DNA from: Mortierella alpina
Taxonomy: Eukaryota; Mortierellomycota; Mortierellomycetes; Mortierellales; Mortierellaceae
Assembly (NCBI GenBank): GCA_029449245.1
Contig: JANATF010000002.1
Span: 1,178,001-1,242,000, forward strand
Direction of reading: 5' to 3'
DNA: 64,000 nt
Numbering within the stretch: position 1 is the stretch's first letter; every line of letters starts with the position of its first letter. The notes below the pieces were generated by a model. That model ran no database searches, was not told the origin of the DNA, and saw nothing but the letters and a program-made list of their open reading frames with translations. The position numbers and the translations under genes were made by a program. Positions 21,304-32,515 of this stretch are shown here, one piece after another.

Positions 21304-23385
21304 AGATCCCGCATACTCGACTCGAAAGCCAATTCCCCATGATGAGGTTATACCATGGACTTGAAATAGGCCAGTATGCCGTGCTGCAGTATTAGCTCTG
21401 CGTCAGCATATGGCCATAGGGACGACAGTTTGACGTGCGCTTCCATGAGCCTGCCTTGTCGCAAGAAGTCCAACGCATTCCGAAGCTCCTGCTCGCCTGT
21501 ACCTGTGATGGTTGTTGACAAGGGTATGGCTTTTGATAGTGCGGGACGAAGTATATGCATGAGACGGCACTGCAGTGCGTTTTGAAAGATCGCAAGATGT
21601 CTCTCCAGCTCGATGGCGGACACTGAGCCTTCCTGCAGAGTTGGCACCTGAGATGAAACTTCATTGTGTTGAAGGAGCTCCTGGACACGAGATATGCACC
21701 TTGGCCTGTCCTCATCTGTAGACACCATGCCCTGCTGCAGAGCTGGCTGTTGGGACGGGAGTGCAGTGTGCTGAAGGATTACCTCCTGCATTAGAGCTGT
21801 GAACTTTCGCCTAACCATCGTTGAACTATTCACGATTGCGTCCTCTACGACAGCCATGATTTCCTGTCGCGCTGCTTTGTTGCCTGCAAAGTCTTTGTTG
21901 ATCCGTTTTTGAAGACGACTCCTGACTAGGTCAGGACCACTGGGGCGGAGCCTCTAATAAATGGTCCAGTACGAAGCGGCCGTCGACATGGTCCCAGTGG
22001 ATATCCGGTGGCGTTTGGAAAAAGGTAAGCTGAACACTGTCCTGCAGCCGGGATGGGGAAGAAAGGTGTTTACATCCGAGAATTTAAACGATCAGCAACC
22101 ACTCCTGCAACAAGCACGTGCATGCAATACCTACTCTTGGTTCAAATGCTTCACTTTTCGCTGAAAGGTTATCCTACACTGAAAGGAAGAGCACTTTTGA
22201 TATCATTCACTTGCCAAGTGGGTATCTCAGAACAACTGAACAACCCATACGAGTCTGGCCTGAGCCAGGGTCTTTGCTAAGTTTGCTTAGGGAGAATTAC
22301 AAGCATAGACCATTGACTCGACCAGCGAGATGACGAGGCGGCTCGCAGTCTTTACCAAAAGACATCTCGATTCATTCAACTGTACGCTTCTTTTCAGCGC
22401 TACCTCGCCACTGTTGAGTATCCTGGATATACAGGAGCGCACGGGTTTGAAAGCAACTGTTGTCGGCCAAGAAAGAACAAAGGCGCATCTCAAACAGAGT
22501 CATCCCCATCTAGGCCGAGAAGCCTCTTTGCGTTCGCGACGCCGCCCTAGCGCCAGGATCATGGCAAATGCTCCGATGCAATTGTTGAGATTCGAGCACA
22601 GACCGTGGACGAAACGGTGTACTCGGAGGGCAACATAGAGGACTATAGTCTACTGTGGGCGACATGAATTTACAAAAGCTGAACAGCAGAATCTGGTAAC
22701 TCCGGCCAGCCCTAGCCAGTTTATTCTCTACAGGAGCCGACCATTTGAACATCAATCGCATTCCTAAAAATAGGGTGCTTACCTTAGCATTTGGCCTGAC
22801 CCCTCGGAGAGTTGGACCCCGTCATCATTTTCGGCGTCCGTCTGGACCATAGTTATCAGAGTTTCATTGCAACATGAATCAAATGAGGAGAGATGTTGAC
22901 GCCGGGTCCATGTTCGGTTCTGCAGCTGGTGGCAATCTCAGGGGTGAACAAGGGGGAGTATTGATCCTTTGAGCTGGGCTGAATCCAAGAGAAATTGGTG
23001 TAGTCTAGTAATATTAGAATGATGCATTTGTCTGGCTTCACATTTTTCGCGCCCCGATGGCATGAGCCATGGGCATTCAATTGCTGTATGGAGCAAAGAC
23101 CACGCATATGTTGTTTATTGCCGATAGACTGTGCCAAAGTGCACAGTTGTACAGTACCGTCCTGTGTACTATAGTCTACATGTATGTCTTAGTATAGATC
23201 TATAGACTATACATACAGTGGACCCCCCCCCCCCCCCCCCCCCCCCCCCCCGCCATGTTATGTTGTGTGGTAGTCCACCTGCATCTTCGTTATCAAGACG
23301 ATGCCCAAAGCCCGTTTCGGCTTTTCTTTGGCAGTCTTTTTGTCCACGGATAACGATAAATTGCAAGGATCATTCAGATTGTTGT
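21304..23385 (+). repeat. Long direct repeat, copy B
   Basis: This is a near-identical copy of 15543-17515 in the same orientation. It carries a 93-base segment (about 22147-22239) absent from copy A, small indels, and an expanded homopolymer of about 30 C residues at 23222-23251. The match fades near 23385. Its left edge cuts the minus-strand ORF found complete in copy A. Confidence 0.85.
21348..22037 (-). pseudogene. Truncated, stop-containing copy of the repeat ORF
   Basis: This corresponds to 15587-16276 in copy A. Two Gln codons of copy A have become stops in copy B: CAG to TAG at 21956-21954 and CAA to TAA at 21350-21348. Both are C-to-T changes on the coding strand. The 3' end of the frame is also missing, because the repeat boundary at 21304 lies inside the gene. 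The remaining open piece (about 169 codons from a Met at 21857) is almost identical to copy A. I infer loss of function in copy B, if copy A was ever functional. Confidence 0.6.
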
Positions 23386-25277
23386 ATGAACAGTTGGACC
23401 GAGATGATCGCTCACATCTGTTGCCCCCTGTTGTTCCTGCAGGTTGATAAAACAATCAATAGATTAAGATATAAAAGATTGGCTTAAAAATAGGATTTGT
23501 GGCACCATGGCCGACTAAAGGCACCCCGCTTGCCCAGCACAAAACTGTGCTCCTCGCGTGTCCTCTTCCTAATGCGGCAACTGCCGTTACAAATTGCCGG
23601 GGTCGCCGAGGTCGCTGGGAAATGGCTAAAAGTGGAGCTTTCAATACAGTTAGGGCACCAAAAAAAAAAAAAAAAAAAAGAATACGGACGTAGGAAAACT
23701 GAGGCACGGCTAGAAAGACAAGATAGAACACTCAGTATTGACTCGTAAGAATGGAACGGCAGAATCTACTGTTAGGAGCACATACTCCTTTCTCCTCCCC
23801 CGCTTGACAATAATTATTTTTCTCGAGTCCGTGGAAGAGATTTGATTTGAGGAAATTGAGTTTTCTTTTGTTTGTTTTCTTGTTGCCCGATATCCAAATG
23901 TACATATCACACTGTGCTCCAATCTAAACGAAAAGTTATGGGCCTGGTACCGTATCTGCAAGTGGGTGGTGGCAAGAGATGACAGTACTCATTGATATCT
24001 TTCATCTCGTTAGAAATAGACATAGTCTACGTAGGCGGTTCCTGGCCTGGCCTATTTGATTCCTGCTCATTCCATTTTTTTGCTGTGCTCTCACACAAAG
24101 ATGTCCCACAGAGCCATGGAACTGTAATTCAGACAGTGTTGTCTTGTCTCCATCTCCTAGTGCGGATGCATTACATCAGATCGACCGGATAATTGTCCGC
24201 TTAGGCGCGACAATGGATGATATCCGGTTGAGATAAGATATCGGCTCGAGGCGAGAAGAAGGCGTGAAAAAAGGAGGCGCTACCACTTGCAAGGGTCGAT
24301 TGAAATAAACTGAAGGACGGGAAGCTGCGTATGCTTGCTCTCCTTGTGTTCCAGTTCCCTCGCATGACACTGTGCCTTCTGTCACCCATGCCAAGCTGTA
24401 CCTCTGCACAGCGCTATAGATAATGCGATGTCAGATCCGACCTAATCGAAAATCACACTAGAGTGGGAGAAGGAGACAACATACTTTGAATGCTAGAACT
24501 CAGGTAAAGACGAACGCGACTGAATGCACTGGATGCATGAAAGAGGAGGCGCTGCTGGTGAGTTGGGTGGGCTGGATGGGCTGCCCCCTTGCACCTCCCC
24601 CCGGAGTCTTTGCTCGCGAGTGAGTGAGGGTGAAGGACTGCAGTCGAAACATCACCTACGCGTCTAAAAATAAAACTTTATCAAAACGGTTAGGTAGGTA
24701 ATTATATGAAGTGGCCTATCATATGCGCCTCATTCGACCTCTCCCTCATCATCATCATCATCATTAGGAAGATGTGCATTGCTGACTTCCACCAGGAACA
24801 GCAGTGCCACTGTGACAAAGACCGCTCGCCATGGAGAGAAAAGGAGACACACAGGGAGACGAACTCTCGCAGAGCCGGGTCCCTGTGTGGACAGCAGGCA
24901 TCATTGTTGTGTTGGCCTGGGAGGGGCAGCAAAGCATGAAGGCGGTTATTTTTAACTTTTTCTCTCTCTGTCTGTTCATCGGCACCAAAAGGCTCACTTT
25001 TTTTATTTTGACTCCTTTGGCTTCTCACCTCCGACCACTGTCCGTTTATAAAAGATCGTCTCTGTCCCGTCCTCATCAGCTCCTTTCTTTTTCCTCTTCC
25101 AATCATCATCATCGTCATCCCACTCATCCGCATCACTATACCCATCTCGCCACACCTTTGCCTCGCACCCTTCGTTTGTCCGCATCAGTCCTTTCGTCGC
25201 GTTGCTAGATTCTCTCGCCCAGTCTATATAAAACTGAAACCCACCACCCACGTCGTAGCACACAAGCACACATCAAA
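23386..25277. other. Gene-free stretch ending in the UAP1 promoter
   Basis: About 1.9 kb without a supported gene. It contains an A run (about 23661-23678), a TCA/ATC microsatellite near 24746-24765, and a CAT-rich pyrimidine stretch at 25080-25140. The last 60 bases hold the UAP1 core promoter. Frames of 60-147 codons on either strand are of low complexity or lack splice and motif support. Confidence 0.5.
25225..25233 (+). promoter_or_regulatory. TATA box of the UAP1 gene
   Basis: The sequence TATATAAAA lies 45-53 bases upstream of the start codon at 25278 and follows a CT-rich stretch. It is the clearest core promoter in the window. Confidence 0.55.
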
Positions 25278-27179
25278 ATGATCGCTGCCTCGTCACTCTC
25301 GATCCAGACCCCCAAGCACCAGGAGGCCGGCGCCGCCTCGGACGTGCGCCAGCTCAAGGAGCGCTACCAGGCTGCCGGCCAGGGACATCTCTTCACTTAC
25401 TACGACGATCTCGCTGAGGACGAGCAAAAGAAGCTGGTTGAACAGCTCCAGGCCCTCAACGTCGAGCGTGTCAACAGGATTCACCAGAAGGCCACTACCT
25501 GCCCCTCGCCCATGCTCAACAACCAGGCCGCTCTCCTGGCCCCTCTGCCCGAGGAGTGCTTTGACTCGATTCTGGAGGCTTCCTCAGACAAGACCCAAGA
25601 GTGGCAAACCATTGGATTGAACCAGATCAGCCAGAACAAGGTTGCGGTTATCCTGCTTGCTGGTGGTCAGGGTACCCGTCTCGGCTCCTCCGCCCCCAAG
25701 GGATGCTACGACATCAATCTGCCCTCCAGCAAGTCGCTCTTCCAGATCCAGGCTGAGCGCATCCTGAAGCTGCAGCAGCTTGCTCAGCAACAGCCCGGAG
25801 CTGTTGCCAGTGTGACTATCCCCTGGTATGTCATGACCTCAGGCCCTACTCGTCCTGCCACCGTTGCCTACTTCCAGGAAAACAACTACTTTGGCCTCTC
25901 CAGCTCCAACATTGTCTTTTTCGAGCAGGGTAAGTCTTTTGAACAAGAACAAAATTGTCCTGCCCTCCATATCGACTCTGCCGCACACTGGGGCTTTTGC
26001 AGTCTCTCGTACTCTCTGGATCGACCCATCCTTTGGAACAAACCATCGATGGAGCAAAAAAACTGGAGTACGATTAGGAACAGTCCAGCAAAGATAGGAA
26101 ACGCAAACTCGGTGGTCTGCAAAAAAAAAAAAGAAATCAAGGAGACGACCAGAGAAATCAGAGGGCAGGAGCCGATAGAGGGAACCGGACAATATCACTG
26201 TGCAACTTGATGGAGACGCCGAGATTTCGATGAAACTGATCACGCCCGTCTGGCCATTTGTCTCTATTTTTTACTGCTTCTAGGAACACTCCCCTGTCTG
26301 ACGTTTGACGGAAAGATCATGATGGAGTCCAAGTCCCAGATCGCTGTTGCCCCCGATGGCAACGGAGGTGTCTATGCTGCTCTCCGCGGCACTGGTGTCC
26401 TCGCCAACATGGCTGAGCGCAAGATCGAGTACATCCACACCTACTGTGTTGACAACTGCCTCGTCCGTGTCGCTGACCCTGTCTTTATCGGATACTGTGT
26501 CCAGAAGAACGCCGATTGCGGTGCCAAGGTCGTTCGCAAGAATGCGCCTGATGAGCCCGTCGGTGTTGTCTGCCTCCGCAACGCCGCCTTCAACGTTGTC
26601 GAATACTCTGAGATCGATGAGGATGTTGCCCAAGCAATCAACCCCAAGAACGGTCAACTCTCCTTTGGCGCCGGCAACATTGCCAACCACTTTTACACTG
26701 TCGACTTTTTGAACAAGGTCGAGTCGTTCGAGGGAGACCTTGAGTACCACATTGCTCGCAAGAAGATCAAGTCCGTGGACATGCAGACCGGAGAGGTCGT
26801 TGCACCCAAGCAGGTCAACGGAATGAAGCTCGAGATGTTTGTGTTTGACGTGTTCCCCTTCACCGAGAGGATGGCCGTCTTTGAGGTTGACCGCCGCGAG
26901 GAGTTTTCGCCTTTGAAGAACGCCCCCGGTACTGGACAGGACTGCCCCGAGACCTCCCGCCGCGACATTCTTCAGCAGCATGTGCGTTTTGTTGAGGCCG
27001 CTGGCGGCAAAGTCGTCATTGGCGAGGATGATGCTCAAATCGAAGGCGCACCCACTCTGGAGCTGTCTCCTCTGGTCACTTACTCTGGTGAAGGATTGGC
27101 CGAAATCCTCGCCGGAAAGTCCATCAAGACGCCCATCCGCGTCAGCTCTCTGGAAGAGCTCAAGAGCGTGGTCTTTTAA
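25278..27179 (+). CDS. UAP1: UDP-N-acetylglucosamine pyrophosphorylase (UAP1/QRI1)
   Basis: It makes UDP-GlcNAc from GlcNAc-1-phosphate and UTP, feeding chitin synthesis, N-glycosylation and GPI anchors. It acts in the cytosol. Two exons, 25278-25929 and 26284-27179, join within a Gly codon (FEQG|TLPC) to give 515 residues, the usual family size. The nucleotidyltransferase loop LLAGGQGTRLGSSAPKG lies near residues 126-142. VTIPWYVMTSGPT, FDGKIMMESKSQIAVAPDGNG, CVDNCLVRVADPVFIGYC and MKLEMFVFDVFPFT follow in the usual order. The 354-base intron is longer than most here, and the first exon can read through it for about 90 codons before a stop. A 329-codon frame on the opposite strand is a codon-bias shadow. 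The assignment is firm. Confidence 0.97.
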
Positions 27180-27825
27180 GTGGCTGCCTCCATGTGTTTT
27201 TTTTGATCGCTCATTTTTGTCATTTTCCCTCTCATTGCTTTCTTTCCCCCCCTTCTCACTTAATATCAAGCCTTTCCTGCTGCAAGTTGTAGATAGAGCC
27301 TTCCCATCCCGCCTCTTCTGTCTCTGTACATTTTCTTTTTGTTCTCGTCTTTGTTCGATATGCCTGTTGCCCTGCTCCTGGAGCCGAGTCCAAGCAGTGT
27401 CTTATCCAGTGCCGTATACCCACCAGCGGATTAGTACAAGAACAAACCTCTACCCTCGTCGAAATAAAATCTTCGATTTTCTCTCCACGCCTACTTTGGA
27501 TGCCACGCACGCACGCACAAGAGCACAGCCAACGTCTTGTAGAGGGCTCTGTTTGCGTCCTAGTACGGTAGCCGTACATGTAGCAGAGGGCAGTGGCATA
27601 CGCTGTACGGGCAGCGTGAATCTGGTTGGTCCAGCGCCATTCTTTCAGCGTGTCCGTTTTGGTCGAACCAGTAACTTTGTTCCATTCACTTCTTCGTTGT
27701 TGTACGGGGTGCTTTATTCGTCCGAGTGCTACGTCCAACCTCGTTCCTTCGCTTCTTTTCTTCTTCGTTCCTTCCTCACGATCCTTCTGCTCGCCTTCTA
27801 ACGTCTCGTCGCACACCTGCAGGAT
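27180..27825. other. Spacer between UAP1 and the SRP receptor gene
   Basis: The first part is the T-rich 3' flank of UAP1, and the last 100 bases are the pyrimidine-rich leader of the next gene. Long frames on both strands here lack motifs. I see no RNA gene. Confidence 0.45.
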
Positions 27826-30415
27826 ATGCTCGACTTCTTCTCCATCGCCACCAAGGGCGGGCTCGTCCTCTGGTCCAAGGCTTACAGCTCGGCCCAGTCC
27901 TCGCCCATCAACAACCTGATCCAGGACGTGCTCATCGAAGAGCGCTCATCAACGCAGATCTTCTACAAGGACAACTACGCCATCAAGTGGACCTTTGTCA
28001 ACGACCTGGATCTCATCTTCATCGTAATGGGACCCTGGACACCGTTGAAACTCGTCTTGCCGCTGCAGGAAGTGTGCTGCAGATTGCTCACACTCTCGTT
28101 CCATTGTTCCATCATTCACCCCATCTAGGCCGTGTACCCCAAGGCCCTGGGACTGACCTACATCGACACACTACTTCAAGCTGTCAGCTCACAGTTCAGC
28201 GACCGCTATGGAGAGAGGATAACTCGTAAGGCCAGCGGGATCCCACAGCTCAAGGACTGGGATGTGCAATTCGAGGCGCTGCTCCAGACTATCGAGGATC
28301 AGGATGCACTGGTAAGCAGCAAGGGCCTGGTTGGACCATCCACCTGCTGTTTGCGCTGGCGCTTTCTCGACATCACTCTGATGGGATCTCGATCTTGACA
28401 CTAACATATCGCCCGCACCCGGGTTACCTTAGTCCAAAAAATCAAAACAGCCTCGCAAGTTTGAGCAGACGGTTGGATACACAAACACACTGGCCTACGC
28501 CAAAGCAAAGCCAGGTACAAAGCGCACACTGCTCGATTCTTTTGTAGTCTTCGACACTGGACAGAAAACATTTAGTTGCAGTTCACCTACTGCATCAGCA
28601 GCCACTTCCCTAACGCGCAATTGCTACGCCTCGTGCAACGACCGCTTATAGAGGACTTGAAGGACAGCACAAAGGCAGCACTTCTGAATGAGGATGAGTT
28701 TCGCAGGAATGTAGAGATGCTCAAGAAGAAGACTGCATCTCCTAGGATGGGCGGACGGAAAGGCAAGGGAGCCAAGTCTCCTGTCGCATCACCAGTCATT
28801 GGGTCTGACGATACCAAAAAGAAGTCCAAGGAAGGACGCAAGTGGGATGGAAAGATCTCAGCAAAAGATGCCAAGAGCCTCGATTATAGCAACTCTGATA
28901 TGTCAGATGTTGTCATGGCCGATCACTTGGTAAGAAGAAATCCGATCGTGATACTTTGAAGTTTTACTCAGGCAGGGCCGATTGTTTGTGTCTATGCTTG
29001 AAGTCTCACCCTCAACTTTTTTCTGTGCTCTTTATTCATCTGTGATAGGTCGATCAGAGGGGGATGGGACAACTCAGCAAGGACGGCACTTACAATGTTG
29101 CAGATTTGGAAGCAAGTGATGACGGAGAGAGCTACAGCGACGACGAGTCTGAAGAAGAATATACCAAGATTTCTGCACGATCTCTTCAGGCAAAGAAGCC
29201 CGCTGCGGCATCGAGTGGATTGATGTCGTTCTTCAAGAACATGACAGGACAAAAGGAGATGACAGAAGAGAGTCTGGAACCGATTATGAGCAAGATGAAG
29301 GAGCATTTGATCAACAAGAACGTTGCTGCAGATATTGCTCAGCATCTGTGTGACTCTGTTGCCAAGGGACTGGTTGGACAAACACTCGGAAGCTTCAAGA
29401 GTAGGTGCATAACACAATTGCAGATTGGGTATGGCCTCCTCTCCACAATTATGAGTATACTTACCCCTCGCACCCACCGTTTGATCCAGGTGTACAGAGT
29501 CATGTGAAACAGAGCATGGAGACAGCGTTGAAGCGCATCTTGACGCCTAAAACGTCTGTGGATCTGCTGCGGGACATTGCGCAAGCCCAGGCAGAGAGGC
29601 GGCCATACACAATAGTTTTCATTGGCGTTAACGGAGTCGGCAAATCGACCAACTTGTCAAAGACCGCATTCTGGCTGCTACAGAACAACCTTAAGGTCCT
29701 GATTGCAGCCTGTGATACATTCCGATCTGGAGCAGTGGAACAGCTCCGTGTCCATGTCCGAAACCTGAAGGCCTTGGAGCAGAACGCCGTCGTGGATTTG
29801 TACGAGAAGGGGTACGGCAAGGACTCTGCAGCGATTGCAAAGGAGGCGATTTCGTCAGCCAGGCTGACTGGCCACGATGTAGTCCTGATTGACACTGCAG
29901 GTCGGATGCAGGATAACGATCCACTCATGCGCGCTTTAGCCAAGGTATGTACCACGGCACGATACATGTACTCTGATTTAGCACTTTTTTGTTGGGTTTC
30001 TGAAAATGTCTCGGCGCCGTTGTCTTTGATTGCTTCGTGAAGTGAAGGTCTCATGGAGTGTCTCGCACTAACAAGTCGTTGATCTTGCACCCAACCCTCG
30101 CTTTCACAGCTGGTAACCGTCAACAACCCCGACAAGATCATTTTCGTGGGCGAGGCCCTGGTCGGAAACGAGGCCGTGGATCAACTGACAAAGTTCAATG
30201 CGGCGCTGAAGGACTTTTCCGGCTTGGCCAATCCGCGCCACATCGACGGCATGATCCTGACAAAGTTCGACACCATTGATGATAAGGTGGGCGCGGCCCT
30301 GTCTATGACGTACACAACAGGCCAGCCCATTCTGTTTGTCGGCACAGGGCAGACGTATACGGATCTGAAGAATATGAAAGTCAGCCACGTTGTTGGGTCG
30401 CTGCTGCGCGAGTAA
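27826..30415 (+). CDS. SRP101: Signal recognition particle receptor subunit alpha
   Basis: This is the ER-docking GTPase for SRP. Predicted exons are 27826-28023, 28129-28311, 28433-28514, 28652-28929, 29049-29400, 29490-29944 and 30110-30415; all phases agree (617 residues, compared with 621 in yeast). The N-terminal longin-like SRX domain starts [19 protein letters not shown] basic, Ser-rich linker ([21 protein letters not shown]) and an acidic stretch ([14 protein letters not shown]) follow, then the helical N domain. The G domain has [13 protein letters not shown] (G1), [23 protein letters not shown] (G3), [14 protein letters not shown] (G4) and FVGTGQTY (G5). The acceptor at 28650-28651 was chosen because it alone keeps the frame into [11 protein letters not shown]. 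The beta subunit that binds SRX is not in the window. Confidence 0.95.
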
Positions 30416-30610
30416 AATGAGCTGGGGAGTGAGACCCACTGTAAAGCAGACGTTTGAAAACGGCCATCCTAATAAACCTATCGCGTGCGGGCCAGACCAG
30501 AAAGCAAGTCTTGTACATGACACATGTATATGGACAATGATGGGCGTTCTGACGGTGAGCCGCTTGAGCTGAGGGACCGGGTCGGGTGAGCCCCCTGACT
30601 TGCATGGCGG

Positions 30611-30618
30611 TATAAGAG
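30611..30618 (+). promoter_or_regulatory. TATA-like element upstream of the longer chorismate mutase start
   Basis: The bases TATAAGAG lie 67-74 bases before the first in-frame ATG at 30685. Transcription from here would include that ATG and hence the signal-peptide-like extension. This bears directly on which protein is made. Confidence 0.4.
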
Positions 30619-30684
30619 GGCGACCTCGGTTTACTGTGACCCCGAATCCGAATCCGCTGAATCGTCCTGTCACCCAAATACGCT

Positions 30685-32239
30685 ATGAGTCAAGCAATTC
30701 TCCACCGCTTTAAAACCTGGCTTATGCTGTCGCTCATTCTTGTTCTTGTCTCCTCATTCCTCATCCCTGCTGCACACTCGGCCTCCCCATTGTCCGCCTC
30801 GCTCTCCTCCGCCGACCAGCCCAAGCCCAAGCAACAGTGCCCCGCCCCCCGCAACAGCACCATGAACCTGCTCCAGAAAGACGACGCGCTGGACCTCTCC
30901 AAGGTACGACGCACTCCTGCCGCACGCCTGTGCACAGGGCACACTGCACTCGCACCACCTTTCAAAAGAGCCGACGCTGCCCTTGCCTTCATCTAATCCT
31001 TCCTAATTCTTCTCGTTTGAATGTTGCATGGCATGCGCGAAATAGCTTAGAGATGTCCTCATTCGCCTGGAAGACACTATTATCTTTGGTATGTCCCATG
31101 CCTCTGTTTGTTCGTCTTGTCAAAAAGATCGAACCTTCTTATCTATGTTTGGCATTTGGCCTGGCCTCTTTGGTATGGTCCAAGCAATTGACATCAGCTC
31201 TCTTTATCTTCGTTCACGCTACACTTAGCATTGATCGAGCGTGCTCAGTTTGCTTTGAACGATTGCACCTACCAGCCCGGAGTGTACAAGTACGACAATG
31301 ACTTCAAGGGCTCGTTCCTCGAATACTTTTTGCACGAGATGGAGCAGGTCCATGGTATGTGTGGTTTGAGCGAGCATTTTTTTTTATTCCCCCGTGGGCG
31401 CAAGAAGACTGTACAAAAACACTTTGACAGACCGTTGACATTCCTCGATCCATGACTATTTCTGTTTATCTAGCCCGCGTACGCCGATACACCTCACCCG
31501 ATGAATACCCCTTCACAAAGCCCCTACCTCAGCCCATCCTCACGACCCTCGACTTTCCTCCTATTCTTCACAACAACTCTGTCAATGTGAACGACCAGAT
31601 CATGAAGAGATACCTAGCGGATATCGTCCCCAACATTTGCTCGCCTGGCGACGATCTCAACTACGGTTCTTCAGCCACCAGAGATGTCGAGTGTCTACAG
31701 GCACTGAGCAAGCGCATCCATTACGGTAAGATGATCCCTCTAACGATTTTATTTCGATCTAGAGTGCTTTTGTTTCCTGAAAGAGATGCCAAGAGAGACT
31801 TTTCATCGTGTACTAACTTGCTCCTCCTTTTTTCTTCGTTGCTGGATTCTCAACTTTAGGCAAGTTTATTGCAGAGTCCAAGTTCATGGACCCAAAGAAC
31901 CAGAAGACCTATATTGATCTGATCAAGAGCGGGAACCGTACGGGTATCATGGAGCTGTTGACCAACAAGGCGGTTGAAGACGCGCTGTTGAAACGATTGA
32001 GGCGGAAGGCTATGATCTACGGAAGTGACATTACGGACAACGTTTCAGAGGACCATCTTGCTGGCCACAACGGCACCAGCCTCTGTATTGACGATAAGGG
32101 GAACGGAACTGCAAAAAAGATCCGCGCGGATGTGGTGGTAGACCTGTATGAGCGCTTCGTGATTCCTTTGACCAAGGATGTCGAAGTCGAGTACCTGATG
32201 CAAAGGTTGGAGGGGTGGCAGGCCCCCAAGGACGTTTAA
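30685..32239 (+). CDS. ARO7: Chorismate mutase (AroQ, eukaryotic allosteric type) with a possible N-terminal signal peptide
   Basis: Exons 30685-30903, 31046-31088, 31229-31354, 31474-31725 and 31860-32239 give 339 residues; a second in-frame ATG at 30862 gives 280, nearer yeast Aro7 (256). The enzyme converts chorismate to prephenate for Phe and Tyr. Active-site blocks match yeast: [41 protein letters not shown] and [15 protein letters not shown]. The effector-site pieces [11 protein letters not shown] and [11 protein letters not shown] are also kept, so Tyr/Trp regulation is likely. Residues 1-33 of the long form have a hydrophobic core ([17 protein letters not shown]) and an AHS-A site, a typical signal peptide. 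Fungi usually have one cytosolic enzyme; secreted chorismate mutases are known effectors in plant pathogens. Dual targeting by alternative starts is a reasonable inference. Confidence 0.92.
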
Positions 32240-32483
32240 GCAGGATCGAGGTTGTTCTGGACTTTCAAAGGAACAACCTCTGAGCGTAGTTCGTGTTTTC
32301 TGCTTTCTGCATCATTATAATAACGATAGTAGAGCAAGTTTGATGCGACTAAAGTCACCACCAGCTTTGATCGCCTGGCCAAAGTTGATGCACACTGCTG
32401 CATCACACAAGAATAGAAAGATGCACTATAACATATTGTTTAATAGACTTTATAGGAACGTGTGCGAGCTATGCAAGAGAGAG

Positions 32484-32502
32484 AGGGGGGGGGGGGGGGG
32501 GG
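32484..32502. repeat. Poly-G homopolymer next to the FYV7-like stop codon
   Basis: A run of about 19 G residues follows a GAGA stretch, in the 3' flank of the minus-strand gene. It is a likely hypermutable tract; on the transcript it would read as poly-C. Confidence 0.7.
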
Positions 32503-32515
32503 AGGCACAATGGGT

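Noticed and set aside
15543-23385. Interpretation of the long direct repeats as LTRs of a retrotransposon
   Set aside because: The internal part encodes a spliced cellular-type gene with no gag, reverse transcriptase or integrase motifs. The repeat ends lack TG...CA, and I see no primer-binding site or polypurine tract.
26280-27269. 329-codon open frame on the minus strand opposite UAP1 exon 2
   Set aside because: It mirrors a highly expressed gene with strong C/T third-base preference, which clears stops from the opposite strand. Its composition (Leu, Val, Asp repeats) is that of a shadow, and it has no motif.
28576-28651. Upstream part of the open frame before SRP receptor exon 4 ([14 protein letters not shown]...)
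   Set aside because: No acceptor in this stretch keeps the phase from exon 3, whereas TTATAG at 28646-28651 does. The stretch is therefore intron.
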